Source: JALZOC01 sp035758845 (GTDB lineage: Bacteria; Acidobacteriota; Vicinamibacteria; Vicinamibacterales; 2-12-FULL-66-21). Taken from it: 45,342 nt of DNA. The stretch covers positions 1-45,342 of the forward strand of contig DASTVZ010000129.1 in NCBI GenBank assembly GCA_035758845.1, in the 5' to 3' direction. The position numbers and the translations under genes are program-made. The notes below the pieces were generated by a model. The model searched no databases. It worked only from the letters and a program-made list of their open reading frames with translations, and was not told the origin of the DNA. Positions 16,859-25,300 of this stretch are shown piece after piece; positions within the stretch are counted from its first letter, which is position 1, and the number at the start of each line of letters is the position of its first letter.

Positions 16859-17638
16859 TTACCGTGCTATCCATCCGCCGTCTATGAACAAGGGCGTCCC
16901 TGTAACGTACGACGAGGCTTCCGACGCGAGGAAGACGACCGCGCCAGTGAGTTCCTCGAGCTCTCCCCAACGGCCCATAGGAATCTGCGCCACGAACTCC
17001 TTGTACTTCACCGGATCTTCGAGAAGCGAACGGTTCATCTCGGTGGCAAACGCGCCCGGACAGATGGTATTCGCGGTCACGCCAGTGCCGGCCCATTCGA
17101 GTGCCAGTACGCGCGTCAGGTTGATGATGCCGGCCTTCGAGGACGCGTATGGCGCGCGGCCCGGGAGCGCGATCACGCCGAGCACGGACCCGAGATTGAT
17201 CACGCGCCCCCATCCACGGCTGACCATGCGCGGGCCGATCGCGCGGGCGCAGAGAAACGGTCCCTTGAGGTTCGTATCGACAACCGCGTCCCAGTCCTCC
17301 TCGGTCAACTGCTGAATCGGTCCGCGGATGTTGATGCCGGCGTTGTTGACGAGAATGTCAATGCGTCCGAACTCGCGCTCGACCTCGTCGGCCATTCGCT
17401 CGACCTCGGCGATCTTCGTCACATCGGCCGCAAACGCGCCGGTCTTGCGGCCGGTTGCACTCGCGATCGCGTTCGCCGCCTCCTGGCACGTCTCCTTCGA
17501 CCGGCCAGTGAGCGCGACGGTCGCGCCCGCCTCCGCCAAAGCCGTCGCCATCGCCTTACCCAACCCGCGCGCTCCACCCGTCACCAGCGCCACCTTGCCG
17601 TCGAGCCGAAATCGATCGATCACAGTCTTCTGAGTCAC
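16859..17638 (-). CDS. Short-chain dehydrogenase/reductase
   Basis: A 259-residue classical SDR. The cofactor motif TGGARGLG is at 20-27, NNAG at 98-101, and the catalytic S151, Y164 and K168 (YASSKAG) are present. The end FIDGGWIAR is typical. A longer frame opens at 17707, but its extra residues (ASGAGSAKGA) come from a GGCAC word repeat, so the GTG at 17638 is preferred, though its ribosome site is weak. SDRs of this type oxidise sugars or keto-deoxy sugar acids; in this cluster a 2-keto-3-deoxy-aldonate 4-dehydrogenase role would link the dehydratase to the FAH hydrolase. That is inference. Confidence 0.8.
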   Translation of the reverse strand: MTQKTVIDRFRLDGKVALVTGGARGLGKAMATALAEAGATVALTGRSKETCQEAANAIASATGRKTGAFAADVTKIAEVERMADEVEREFGRIDILVNNAGINIRGPIQQLTEEDWDAVVDTNLKGPFLCARAIGPRMVSRGWGRVINLGSVLGVIALPGRAPYASSKAGIINLTRVLALEWAGTGVTANTICPGAFATEMNRSLLEDPVKYKEFVAQIPMGRWGELEELTGAVVFLASEASSYVTGTPLFIDGGWIAR

Positions 17639-17654
17639 AGATTCTCGCTTCGTA

Positions 17655-17722
17655 GCACCCTTGGCACTCCCGGCACCCGACGCACCCTTGGCACGCCGGG
17701 CACTCAACGCACCTCGGCACCC
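17655..17722. repeat. GGCACCC word repeats
   Basis: Imperfect copies of CACCCTTGGCAC and CCGGGCACTC-like words between the aldose epimerase stop and the SDR start. They encode the doubtful N-terminal extension of the SDR reading frame. Confidence 0.6.
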
Positions 17723-17734
17723 GTGAAAGGTTCG

Positions 17735-18805
17735 CTAAAACCCCGACATCCTGATCCTGAACATCTCGTCCCAGATCCCGCCCGGAGGAATGTACTGCAG
17801 ATCGTTGTAAACGCCTCTATGCGCGAGGTTCATCGAGTTCGTGATCCCGGCCATCGGTTCGAGACACACAAAATCGGCCGTCAATGCGGCGTCCGACGTC
17901 TGAGGCGGCCGTTTCGGCGCATACACGACGGCGGCGCGAAAGTTCGGACCGACTTCGACGTCGACACGCTGGCGGGAGCCCCGCACTGACATCACCGCGT
18001 TCCCGTTGTCGTCGCGGAGGAGATCGGAAAAGACATGATCGAGGTCGTGATCCTTCAGTCGCACGGCACAGGGGTGCTCGAACGTGCGCTCGATCGGCTG
18101 CGTATCGCCCGTTGGGAGCTTCGCGTCGGACAACAGCCACCGCGTGCGAGCGCCAATCGCCACCGTCCATTCGTCGCGCGGGCAATCCGACAGTTTAAAG
18201 TACGGATGAAAACCAACCGCTACCGGCATCGGATCGGCGCTCAGGTTTTCGATACGCGTCGTGACCTCGACCACGCCATCGGACACCCGGTAGGTCATGT
18301 CGATCGCGTGCGCGAACGGAAACTGTTTCAGCCAGAGTGGTGCACGGAAAAATTCCAGGCGGCTCGTCACCGACGATTGCTCGTCGTCTGTATATACGTC
18401 GACGATCTGCCAGCGATCCGTGCGCATCAGTAATCCGTGGATCGGCAGAGGTCCGCGAATGTTGCCCACCTCCATGTCGAATGGGAATCGTCGGCCATTG
18501 GCGTAGAACGCGGGTTCGTCAAGACGATTCGCCCACGGTGCAAGAAATGGAATCCCGCCACGCCCCTGGCCGCGCGCCTTGAAGTCTTCGAGCGAATCGA
18601 ATGGCCGCCACAATACCTCCACGCCATTGGCGCGGATGTCGAACGCATTGTTGCCAAACCCCGGGCAGATCGACACCGTGATATTCGCCGATGTGTCTTC
18701 GAGCCGGACGACATCGCCTGATCGTTCTGCCCGATATCGCCGATCGGTTGCAGCTGCACCCCGCACGTCTTCTCCGCGCCTGTTCTGGGATCCTGGACCG
18801 TTCAC
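17735..18805 (-). CDS. Aldose 1-epimerase family protein
   Basis: A 356-residue galactose-mutarotase-like beta-sandwich protein without a signal peptide. The expected catalytic groups are visible: His in LPIHGLLM, His in VGFHPYFKLSD and Glu in FVCLEPMAG. It would interconvert alpha and beta sugar anomers. The start is a GTG at 18805 that overlaps the stop of the PQQ sugar dehydrogenase gene by four bases (GTGA), indicating translational coupling. The pairing of a mutarotase with an aldose dehydrogenase makes sense, since dehydrogenases usually use one anomer. The first 30 residues are not conserved-looking, so the true start could lie slightly inside. Confidence 0.82.
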   Translation of the reverse strand: MNGPGSQNRRGEDVRGAAATDRRYRAERSGDVVRLEDTSANITVSICPGFGNNAFDIRANGVEVLWRPFDSLEDFKARGQGRGGIPFLAPWANRLDEPAFYANGRRFPFDMEVGNIRGPLPIHGLLMRTDRWQIVDVYTDDEQSSVTSRLEFFRAPLWLKQFPFAHAIDMTYRVSDGVVEVTTRIENLSADPMPVAVGFHPYFKLSDCPRDEWTVAIGARTRWLLSDAKLPTGDTQPIERTFEHPCAVRLKDHDLDHVFSDLLRDDNGNAVMSVRGSRQRVDVEVGPNFRAAVVYAPKRPPQTSDAALTADFVCLEPMAGITNSMNLAHRGVYNDLQYIPPGGIWDEMFRIRMSGF

Positions 18806-20100
18806 TGCGCGACAGGAATCAGCCGCGCAATCATTCCTGGCGTCGACTGTGACATGAACTGACCAGGGATCTGGAGCGTGACGTAGAGATAGCCATCGGG
18901 GCCGATGATCACATCGTGAACGCGGCCCAACTGGCTGAAGACTGGTTCCTGGTGTGTGACCTGGGCGCCGCTGATTTCGAGACGCCGAAGTTGCTGGCCA
19001 GCGAGCGCGCTGACGAAAAGGTTGTTTTTCCAGCCCGGATACTTGTCGCCGGTGTAGAACACCATTCCACTCGGCGCGATTGTTGGCGTGTAGTACGCGA
19101 TTGGCTGCTCCATGCCATCGCGCGCCTTCTCGGGAACGCGCGGATCGGTGCCCATCGTGATGGCGCCCCAGCCGTAGTTGTGGCCCGCCTCGATCACATT
19201 GACCTCATCGCCACCGCGCGGTCCATGCTCCGACTCCCACAGTTTGCCGGTGACGGGATCCCACGCAAGTCCCTGCGGATTGCGATGGCCGTAGCTCCAG
19301 ATCGTCGGAACAGCGCCTTGCTTGCCGACCAACGGATTGTCCTTCGGCACTGAGCCGTCGTCGTTGACACGGTGGATCTTTCCGATTGGAGTCGAAAGGT
19401 CCTGCGCGGCCGCGGGATTGTCCTTCTCGCCGAGCGCGTAAAACAGATGGTTTTGTTTGTCGAAGATGAACCGCGAACCGTAGTGCGCGTTGCTCGAGTT
19501 GTAGACGTCCGGCTTGGCGCGGAAGAGCACCTGCTCGTCGGTCCATTCGTTGTTCTTGTTGATCTTGCCGCGGACGATGACCGTCATGGTCGGCGGATCC
19601 GGCGGACCGCCGCGCCCGCGACCGCGGCCCTGCTCCGCGCCCGCAGGCGGAGGCGGCGGCTCTGCGCCGGGCGGCGGCGGAGGGGGTGCGACGTAACCAG
19701 GAACAATCTCCGAGTACGAAAGATAGATCCACCCGTTCTTTGCGTATTGCGGATGCACTTCGACGTCGAACAGTCCGCCGTCTTGTTTCTCCCACACCTT
19801 TGGCGTGCCCTTGACAGCCTCGGGCAGGAGCTTGCCCTTTTCGACGATCCGTACCCGTCCGGGCCGCTCCGTGATTAGCAGTCGTCCGTCGGGAAGAAAC
19901 GCGAGCGCCCAGGGTGTCTCGATCTCTCGCGCGACGACTTCGATTTTGAACGTCTGCTTCTCGGACTTGATCACCTGCCCGTCGGGATCGGCGACAGGCG
20001 CAGGTTTCGCCGACGCCGGCGGTTGCTGCGCGAAGTCGTGAGCGGTGAGAACGCTGCCCGTCGCAATCGCGACGGCCGCGATGGTGTTTCGTATCGACAT
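18802..20100 (-). CDS. Secreted PQQ-dependent sugar dehydrogenase (soluble GDH-like propeller)
   Basis: A 432-residue exported six-bladed propeller of the glucose/sorbosone dehydrogenase family. A signal-like N-terminus (1-25) precedes the domain that begins EIETPWALAFLPDGRLLITE. Likely PQQ and active-site elements are H206 (NAHYGSRFIF), GHRNPQGLAW and EHGPRGGDEVN. A Pro- and Gly/Arg-rich insert (about residues 138-170) interrupts the second blade. The start at 20100 has AGAGGAA upstream; the longer frame to 20166 runs through a perfect hairpin and is rejected. It would oxidise aldoses to lactones in the periplasm. The sugar is not known. Confidence 0.86.
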   Translation of the reverse strand: MSIRNTIAAVAIATGSVLTAHDFAQQPPASAKPAPVADPDGQVIKSEKQTFKIEVVAREIETPWALAFLPDGRLLITERPGRVRIVEKGKLLPEAVKGTPKVWEKQDGGLFDVEVHPQYAKNGWIYLSYSEIVPGYVAPPPPPPGAEPPPPPAGAEQGRGRGRGGPPDPPTMTVIVRGKINKNNEWTDEQVLFRAKPDVYNSSNAHYGSRFIFDKQNHLFYALGEKDNPAAAQDLSTPIGKIHRVNDDGSVPKDNPLVGKQGAVPTIWSYGHRNPQGLAWDPVTGKLWESEHGPRGGDEVNVIEAGHNYGWGAITMGTDPRVPEKARDGMEQPIAYYTPTIAPSGMVFYTGDKYPGWKNNLFVSALAGQQLRRLEISGAQVTHQEPVFSQLGRVHDVIIGPDGYLYVTLQIPGQFMSQSTPGMIARLIPVAQ

Positions 20101-20115
20101 AGCGACATTCCTCTG

Positions 20116-20173
20116 AAAAAAACGGTAAAAGGTGGCTGGCACCTTTCCCGGAAAGGTGCCAGCCACCTTTTAC
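20116..20173 (-). terminator. 24-bp perfect inverted repeat with T-run, terminator-like
   Basis: Arms 20125-20148 and 20150-20173 (GTAAAAGGTGGCTGGCACC at the outer end) pair perfectly around one base. On the minus strand the hairpin is followed by CG and seven T residues, as in an intrinsic terminator for pobA. The T-run ends only 16 nt before the ATG of the PQQ sugar dehydrogenase. GGTGGCTGGCACC is also a common bacterial REP-type word. Confidence 0.8.
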
Positions 20174-20231
20174 ACGAGTCGTCGACCCTAAGTGGTAGCT
20201 ACTTCATGTGCTTAGCTTGCATATTCTGGCA

Positions 20232-21416
20232 TCAATCGAACGGCGTGCCGACGTAGTTCTCCGACAGGCTGGTCATCGCCGCGGTGGAACTGACAAGATA
20301 CTCCAGCTCGGCGAGTTGACGGCGGTAATCGAACGGATTGTCCCCTTCCTGCTTGTGCAGCATTGACGTCATCCACCACGAGAAACGCTGGGCTCGCCAC
20401 GTGCGTTTCAGGCCGCGTGCGGAGTATTCATCGAGCTCCCGCTCGCGGCCGGCTGTGAAAAACGCTTCTATCGCCTTCGATAGCCGGGTGACGTCCGCCA
20501 TCGCCAGGTTCAATCCCTTCGCGCCTGTTGGCGGCACGATGTGCACCGCGTCGCCAGCAAGAAATAACCGGCCGTATCGCATCGGCTCGACCACGAAACT
20601 TCGCATCGGCGTCACGCCCTTTTGCACGATCGGTCCAACGTGTGGCTCCCATCCGTCGTCGGTGCGCAAGCGCGCAAGCAGTTCCGACCAGATTCGATCG
20701 TCGCTCCAGCTGTCGAGGTCTTCGTCCGGCGCACATTGCAGATAGAGCCGAGTCACCGTGGACGAGCGCATGCTGAATAGCGCGAATCCGCGCTCGCTCA
20801 GGCTGTAAACGAGTTCATCGGACGCCGGAGCCGCGTTTGCGAGAATCCCAAGCCAGGCAAAAGGATATTCGCGCTCGTATACCGTGACGTGCGACGAGGG
20901 AATGCTCGGACGACACACACCGTGAAACCCGTCGCAGCCAGCGATGAACGCGCATGTGATCTCGTGCTGGGCGTGGTCGCTCACGAACCGCAGCCGCGGC
21001 GACGTCGTGTCGAGTTCGTGAACGCTGACGTCGGCCGAGTCGAAATACAACGGTCGCCCCGTGGCACGCCGCGCCGCAATCAAATCCTTCACGACCTCGT
21101 TCTGTCCGTAGATCGTGATCGCGCGCCCCCCGGTCAGGCCCGCCATGTTGATCCGGTGGCGCTGCCCGGCGAACCGCAGATGAATTCCCTCGTGCCGCAT
21201 TCCCTCCCGCCGCAGCCGTTCGCCGACGCCCGTCTCGTGCATCAGATCGACAGTGCCCTGTTCGAGCACGCCGGCGCGCACTCGCTCGACGACATGGTCC
21301 TCGCTGCGATTCTCGACGATGACCGAGTCGATATCAGCCAGGTGAAGGAGGTGACCGAGCATCAAGCCGGCAGGCCCAGCGCCAACGATTCCAACTTGCG
21401 TTCGAGTGGAGGGCAT
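20232..21416 (-). CDS. pobA: 4-hydroxybenzoate 3-monooxygenase
   Basis: A 394-residue flavoprotein, the same length as the well-studied Pseudomonas enzyme. It hydroxylates 4-hydroxybenzoate to protocatechuate using NAD(P)H and O2. The FAD motif GAGPAGL is at 12-18 and the second flavin motif GDAVHIVPPTGAKG at 288-301. Substrate-site residues line up with a constant offset of three: Y204, S215, R217, Y225 and Y388. Its product is the substrate of PcaHG encoded about 4 kb away. It is separated from the next gene downstream by a terminator-like hairpin. No ribosome site is obvious before the ATG at 21416. Confidence 0.93.
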   Translation of the reverse strand: MPSTRTQVGIVGAGPAGLMLGHLLHLADIDSVIVENRSEDHVVERVRAGVLEQGTVDLMHETGVGERLRREGMRHEGIHLRFAGQRHRINMAGLTGGRAITIYGQNEVVKDLIAARRATGRPLYFDSADVSVHELDTTSPRLRFVSDHAQHEITCAFIAGCDGFHGVCRPSIPSSHVTVYEREYPFAWLGILANAAPASDELVYSLSERGFALFSMRSSTVTRLYLQCAPDEDLDSWSDDRIWSELLARLRTDDGWEPHVGPIVQKGVTPMRSFVVEPMRYGRLFLAGDAVHIVPPTGAKGLNLAMADVTRLSKAIEAFFTAGRERELDEYSARGLKRTWRAQRFSWWMTSMLHKQEGDNPFDYRRQLAELEYLVSSTAAMTSLSENYVGTPFD

Positions 21417-21426
21417 GACTGGTGGA

Positions 21427-21501
21427 GGCAGGGTCTAAAGACGCTGCCCTACATCAGCCTACAGCACGAGTGCGATGCAGGGCGCGGACTTCAGACCGCG
21501 C
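21427..21501. repeat. Two GGCAGGGTCT / GCGCGGTCT-type hairpin repeats
   Basis: Hairpins at 21427-21448 (GGCAGGGTCT, AGACGCTGCC) and 21480-21501 (GCGCGGACT, AGACCGCGC), each with one mismatch, just upstream of pobA. Same family as 12005-12026. Confidence 0.65.
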
Positions 21502-21516
21502 TTCGCGGCCGACCGC

Positions 21517-21657
21517 TTATCGTGACCATAACGGTGCGACTTCGTTCAGGTGATGACGCCACACGACCCACTCGTGGCGCCCGTCGCCGAGAACGAAGTG
21601 TGCTTGATGCCACGCCGGACGTCTCTGGACATCTGGCGTTGTAATCGATTGCAGAGA
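21517..21657 (-). pseudogene. Possible C-terminal relic of an exported or esterase-like protein
   Basis: A 46-codon open stretch without a start codon, running from an in-frame stop (21660-21658) to TAA (21519-21517). The translation includes AHFVLGDGRHEWVVWRHHLN and ends EVAPLWSR. It has the look of a real protein end; the HEW..WRHHL..VAP pattern recalls the C-termini of alpha/beta-hydrolase-fold esterases, but that match is from memory only. It sits in the 273-bp spacer between pckG and pobA. It could be a decayed gene or chance coding. Confidence 0.35.
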
Positions 21658-21689
21658 TCAGGTGAAAATACGACAGCCCGCGATTGTCG

Positions 21690-23516
21690 TTACAGTCGAC
21701 AGATGAGCAATTCGCGCTCGTAAATCATTTCCGGCGGCAGGTTGTCGTGCAGCTCGATGAAGAGTTCCTCGTGCTGAATGACCTCGCGACGCCATAAGAC
21801 CGGATCGACGGCTTGCAGCTCCTCGAAATGTTCCCTCGACATCTCGAGGCCGCGCCAGTCGAAGTCCTCATAGCGCGGCATCCAGCCGATCGGCGTTTCC
21901 TTCGCGAGGACGCGTCCACGAACGCGATCGACGATCCACTTCAGGACGCGCATGTTCTCGCGATAGCCGGGCCACAGAAAACGTCCCTGATCGTCTTTTC
22001 GAAACCAATTCACATGGAAGATCTTCGGCGTCTCGCTGATCGAGCGCTGCATCCTGGTCCAGTGGCGGAAGTAGTCCCCCATGTGATAGCCGCAGAAGGG
22101 CAGCATCGCCATCGGATCGCGGCGCAGGGTGCCGACGCTGCCAGTTGCGGCCGCGGTGGTCTCCGATCCCATCGTCGCGCCGATGTAGACGCCTGACGTC
22201 CAGTTGAACGACTGATACACCAGCGGCAGCGTGTGCGCACGGCGGCCACCGAAAATGATCGCGCTAATCGGCACACCTTGCGGCGACTCCCAATCCGAGT
22301 CGATGATTGGGCACTGCCGCGCCGGCGCCGTAAATCGTGCATTGGGATGCGCGGCCGGCTTGCCTGTCGCGCGACCAATCTCCGGCGTCCATCGATCGCC
22401 GCGCCAGTCGAGGCATTCTTGCGGCGGCTCTGCCGTCATGCCTTCCCACCACACGCCACCTTCGGACGTAAGCGCGACGTTGGTGAAGATCGTGTTCCTG
22501 GCGATCGTCGCCATCGCGTTTGGATTGGTGCTCCTCGAGGTTCCGGGCGCGACGCCAAATACGCCGGCCTCGGGATTGATCGCGTGCAACCGGCCTGAGG
22601 CGTCCGGCTTGATCCAGGCGATGTCGTCGCCGACCATCGTCACGTTCCAATCGCTCAGGCTGTCGGGCGGAATCAGCATCGCAAGATTCGTCTTGCCGCA
22701 CGCGCTCGGAAATGCCGCGGAGATGTACGTCTTCTCGCCGTGAGGGTCCTCGACACCAAGAATGAGCATGTGCTCGGCGAGCCAGCCCTCGTCGCGCGCG
22801 ATGTTCGACGCGATGCGCAGACCGAAGCATTTCTTGCCGAGCAACGCATTGCCGCCATAGCCGGAGCCGAACGACCAGATCTCGCGCGTCTCTGGAAAAT
22901 GGACGATGTACTTTTCTGGATTGCACGGCCAGGGAACATCCGACTGCCCTGGCGCAAGCGGCGCCCCGACGCTGTGCATGCAGGGAACAACGCGCTGGAC
23001 GTTGCGATCGATGATCTTGAGGGCCGGGAGGCCGATCCGCGCCATGGTCCGCATGCTGACGACAACGTAAGGCGAATCGGTCAACTGCACGGCGATGCGC
23101 GACATCGGCGAGTCAACGGTGCCCATGCTGAACGCGAGCACATACATCGTGCGTCCGGCCATCGCCCCGGCAAACATTTCGCGCAGTCGCGCGCGCATCT
23201 CGAATGGATTCACCCAGTTGTTCGTCGGTCCGGCGTCGTCTTTCGACAACGAGCAGACGAACGTCCGCGACTCGACGCGCGCCACATCGTTCGGATCCGA
23301 TCGCGCATAAAAGCACCCGGGCCAGAGATCCTGGTTCAGCCGGACCAGCGTGCCGCTCTTCACCATGTCGTCGCAGAGCAGGTCGTATTCCTCCTGCGAT
23401 CCGTCGACCCAGTGAATCGATTGTGGCCGGGCGAGGTCAGCCATTTTTCTCACCCAGCGAAGCAGATGCTGGTTGGTCGAGAGAGGCGCGGATACGTCGC
23501 GGGATAGCGTCTTCAC
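21690..23516 (-). CDS. pckG: Phosphoenolpyruvate carboxykinase (GTP)
   Basis: A 608-residue cytosolic enzyme converting oxaloacetate and GTP to PEP, the entry step of gluconeogenesis. The GTP-type phosphate loop FPSACGKT is at 269-276 (reactive C273, K275). The N-terminus STNQHLLRWVRKMADLARP aligns with the usual start region of the family. The frame stays open to 23756 over repeat DNA, and Met105 of that long frame (position 23444) would cut a conserved helix, so the GTG at 23516 is chosen; length then fits the family. It is divergent from pcaI. Placement between aromatic genes suggests it serves growth on aromatic acids. Confidence 0.93.
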   Translation of the reverse strand: MKTLSRDVSAPLSTNQHLLRWVRKMADLARPQSIHWVDGSQEEYDLLCDDMVKSGTLVRLNQDLWPGCFYARSDPNDVARVESRTFVCSLSKDDAGPTNNWVNPFEMRARLREMFAGAMAGRTMYVLAFSMGTVDSPMSRIAVQLTDSPYVVVSMRTMARIGLPALKIIDRNVQRVVPCMHSVGAPLAPGQSDVPWPCNPEKYIVHFPETREIWSFGSGYGGNALLGKKCFGLRIASNIARDEGWLAEHMLILGVEDPHGEKTYISAAFPSACGKTNLAMLIPPDSLSDWNVTMVGDDIAWIKPDASGRLHAINPEAGVFGVAPGTSRSTNPNAMATIARNTIFTNVALTSEGGVWWEGMTAEPPQECLDWRGDRWTPEIGRATGKPAAHPNARFTAPARQCPIIDSDWESPQGVPISAIIFGGRRAHTLPLVYQSFNWTSGVYIGATMGSETTAAATGSVGTLRRDPMAMLPFCGYHMGDYFRHWTRMQRSISETPKIFHVNWFRKDDQGRFLWPGYRENMRVLKWIVDRVRGRVLAKETPIGWMPRYEDFDWRGLEMSREHFEELQAVDPVLWRREVIQHEELFIELHDNLPPEMIYERELLICRL

Positions 23517-23583
23517 AACCCTGAATTGTATCTCTTTGTTCGTCTTCAAGCGGGAGGCCGCGGACCTCGGATCCCGGATCCCG

Positions 23584-23625
23584 CCCTTCGACAGGCTCAG
23601 GGGCGTCCCGAGCCGCGTCGAGGGA
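23584..23625. repeat. CTTCGACAGGCTCAGG repeat, left flank of pca operon
   Basis: A 42-bp copy (CCCTTCGACAGGCTCAGGGG at its start, GTCGAGGGA at its end) between pckG and pcaI, flanked by GGATCCCG words. A direct copy lies beyond pcaC at 29242-29282. Confidence 0.85.
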
Positions 23626-23676
23626 AGCACACGGATCCCGGCAGCGGCAGGTGCGTAGTATGCTGCTCCCTCGACC

Positions 23677-24522
23677 ATGTCAGTCTTCTGCAGCCTGCAC
23701 GACGCGATCGCGGATGCCGTTCGTGATGGCGACACGGTAGCGATGGAAGGATTCACGCATCTGATTCCCTTCGCCGCCGCGCACGAAGTGATTCGTCAGC
23801 AGCGACAGGATCTGACGCTCGTGCGGATGACGCCCGATCTGATTTACGACCAGCTGATTGGCGCCGGCTGCGCGGCGAAGCTCATATTCTCGTGGGGAGG
23901 AAATCCGGGGGTTGGATCGTTGCACCGGCTGCGTGATGCGATCGAGCACGGCTGGCCACGTCCCCTCGTTCTCGAGGAGTACAGTCATGCTGCGCTCGCC
24001 AATGCCTACGACGCAGGGGCGGCGCGGCTGCCGTTCGCGATGTTTCGCGGTTCGCCCGGAGATCTGGCACGTGTGAATCCGAATTACCGACAGGTCGTCT
24101 GTCCTTTCACCGGCGAGACGCTCACTGCCGTGCCGGCGATGCGCGCCGATGTCGCGATCATTCACGCGCAGCGTGCAGATCGCGCAGGGAACGTGCTGCT
24201 CGAGGGCATCGTCGGCGTCCAAAAGGAAGCGGTGCTGGCAGCCAAGCGCTCGATTGTCACGGTCGAAGAAATCATCGATGGATTCGACGGCGCGGCGCCA
24301 AATACATGCATTCTGCCGCGGTGGGCAGTCGGAGCGATCGCGGTCGTCCCGGGCGGAGCATTTCCGTCATACGCCTACGGCTACTACTCCAGAAACAATG
24401 CCTTCTATCTCGCCTGGGACGCGATTGCACGCGACCGAGCCAGCTTCCTCGGTTGGATCGACGAACAGGTGATGCAGTCGGGACCTGAGGCATTCGCACA
24501 ACGCGCCTCGAGAGTCGCGTAG
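23677..24522 (+). CDS. pcaI: CoA transferase subunit A, probable 3-oxoadipate CoA-transferase alpha
   Basis: A 281-residue class I CoA-transferase alpha subunit. The N-terminus SLHDAIADAVRDGDTVAMEGF and the SWGGNPGVGSLHRLRDAIE region are typical of this family, including glutaconate CoA-transferase relatives. With subunit B it would move CoA from succinyl-CoA to beta-ketoadipate. The name rests on its being the first gene of a complete protocatechuate operon. The start ATG at 23677 lacks an obvious ribosome site. The next gene begins two bases after its stop. Confidence 0.82.
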   Translation: MSVFCSLHDAIADAVRDGDTVAMEGFTHLIPFAAAHEVIRQQRQDLTLVRMTPDLIYDQLIGAGCAAKLIFSWGGNPGVGSLHRLRDAIEHGWPRPLVLEEYSHAALANAYDAGAARLPFAMFRGSPGDLARVNPNYRQVVCPFTGETLTAVPAMRADVAIIHAQRADRAGNVLLEGIVGVQKEAVLAAKRSIVTVEEIIDGFDGAAPNTCILPRWAVGAIAVVPGGAFPSYAYGYYSRNNAFYLAWDAIARDRASFLGWIDEQVMQSGPEAFAQRASRVA

Positions 24523-24523
24523 C

Positions 24524-25300
24524 GTGAACTGCTCACCTGATGAACTCATGACCGTCGCCGCGGCGCGCTGCGTCACCAGCGACGACGTGTGTTTCGTCGG
24601 CATCGGTCTTCCCTCAGCGGCGTGCAATCTGGCACGGCTGACCCACGCGCCCGGGATTACGTTGATCTACGAATCGGGGACGATCGGAGCACGGCCAACG
24701 GTGCTTCCGCTCTCGATCGGCGACGGCGAACTGTGCACGACGGCGCTGACGACTGTCTCGGTGCCGGAATTCTTCAGATATTGGCTGCCGAGCGGCCGTA
24801 TCACCGTCGGATTCCTCGGCGCCGCGCAGATCGACCGATTCGCAAACCTCAATACGACGGTCGTAGGTGATTACCAGTCACCGAAGGTGCGGCTTCCCGG
24901 CGCCGGCGGCGCACCGGAGATGGCCGCCCGATGCCAGCGCATCTTCATCGTCATGCCCCAATCACGACGCGCGTTTGTCGAGCGTCTCGATTTCCTGACG
25001 TCGACCGGACACGGCGACGGTGGCGATCATCGCGCACGTCTTGGCATGACCCCGATCGGCCCGGCCAAAGTCATTACCGACTTGTGCGTGATGGAGCCGG
25101 ACGCGGCCACCCGCGAACTGACGGTCACGAGCCTCCATCCAGGAGTCACACGCGACCAGGTCGTCGCGGCCACCGGGTGGCAGATTCGCTTCGCAGCCGG
25201 TGTTTCGGACACGCTCGCACCAAGCGAGGATGAACTTGCCGTCCTGCGGCAGCTCCGCCTGGAGACCGAGAACGCGCACAAAGAAAAGGAGCACGTGTGA
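24524..25300 (+). CDS. pcaJ: CoA transferase subunit B, probable 3-oxoadipate CoA-transferase beta
   Basis: A 258-residue class I CoA-transferase beta subunit. The catalytic glutamate is E50 in LIYESGTIG, and the GAGGAPEMAARCQRIFIVMP region is characteristic. It forms the active enzyme with the product of the preceding gene. A GTG at 24524, two bases past the pcaI stop, is taken as start; an ATG at 24548 is an alternative. It overlaps pcaH by four bases. Substrate assignment is by operon context; the sequence alone would also allow a glutaconate-type enzyme. Confidence 0.82.
   Translation: MNCSPDELMTVAAARCVTSDDVCFVGIGLPSAACNLARLTHAPGITLIYESGTIGARPTVLPLSIGDGELCTTALTTVSVPEFFRYWLPSGRITVGFLGAAQIDRFANLNTTVVGDYQSPKVRLPGAGGAPEMAARCQRIFIVMPQSRRAFVERLDFLTSTGHGDGGDHRARLGMTPIGPAKVITDLCVMEPDAATRELTVTSLHPGVTRDQVVAATGWQIRFAAGVSDTLAPSEDELAVLRQLRLETENAHKEKEHV

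Noticed and set aside
20101..20166. Longer N-terminus for the PQQ sugar dehydrogenase
   Set aside because: The added residues are encoded by the palindromic hairpin and precede a normal signal peptide with a good ribosome site.
23444..23756. Alternative pckG starts at 23756 and 23444
   Set aside because: The first adds residues read from repeat DNA; the second removes the conserved N-terminal helix.
23677..25300. Acetoacetate or glutaconate CoA-transferase
   Set aside because: Sequence type would allow it, but the two genes are overlapped with pcaH in one operon, making beta-ketoadipate the better substrate.
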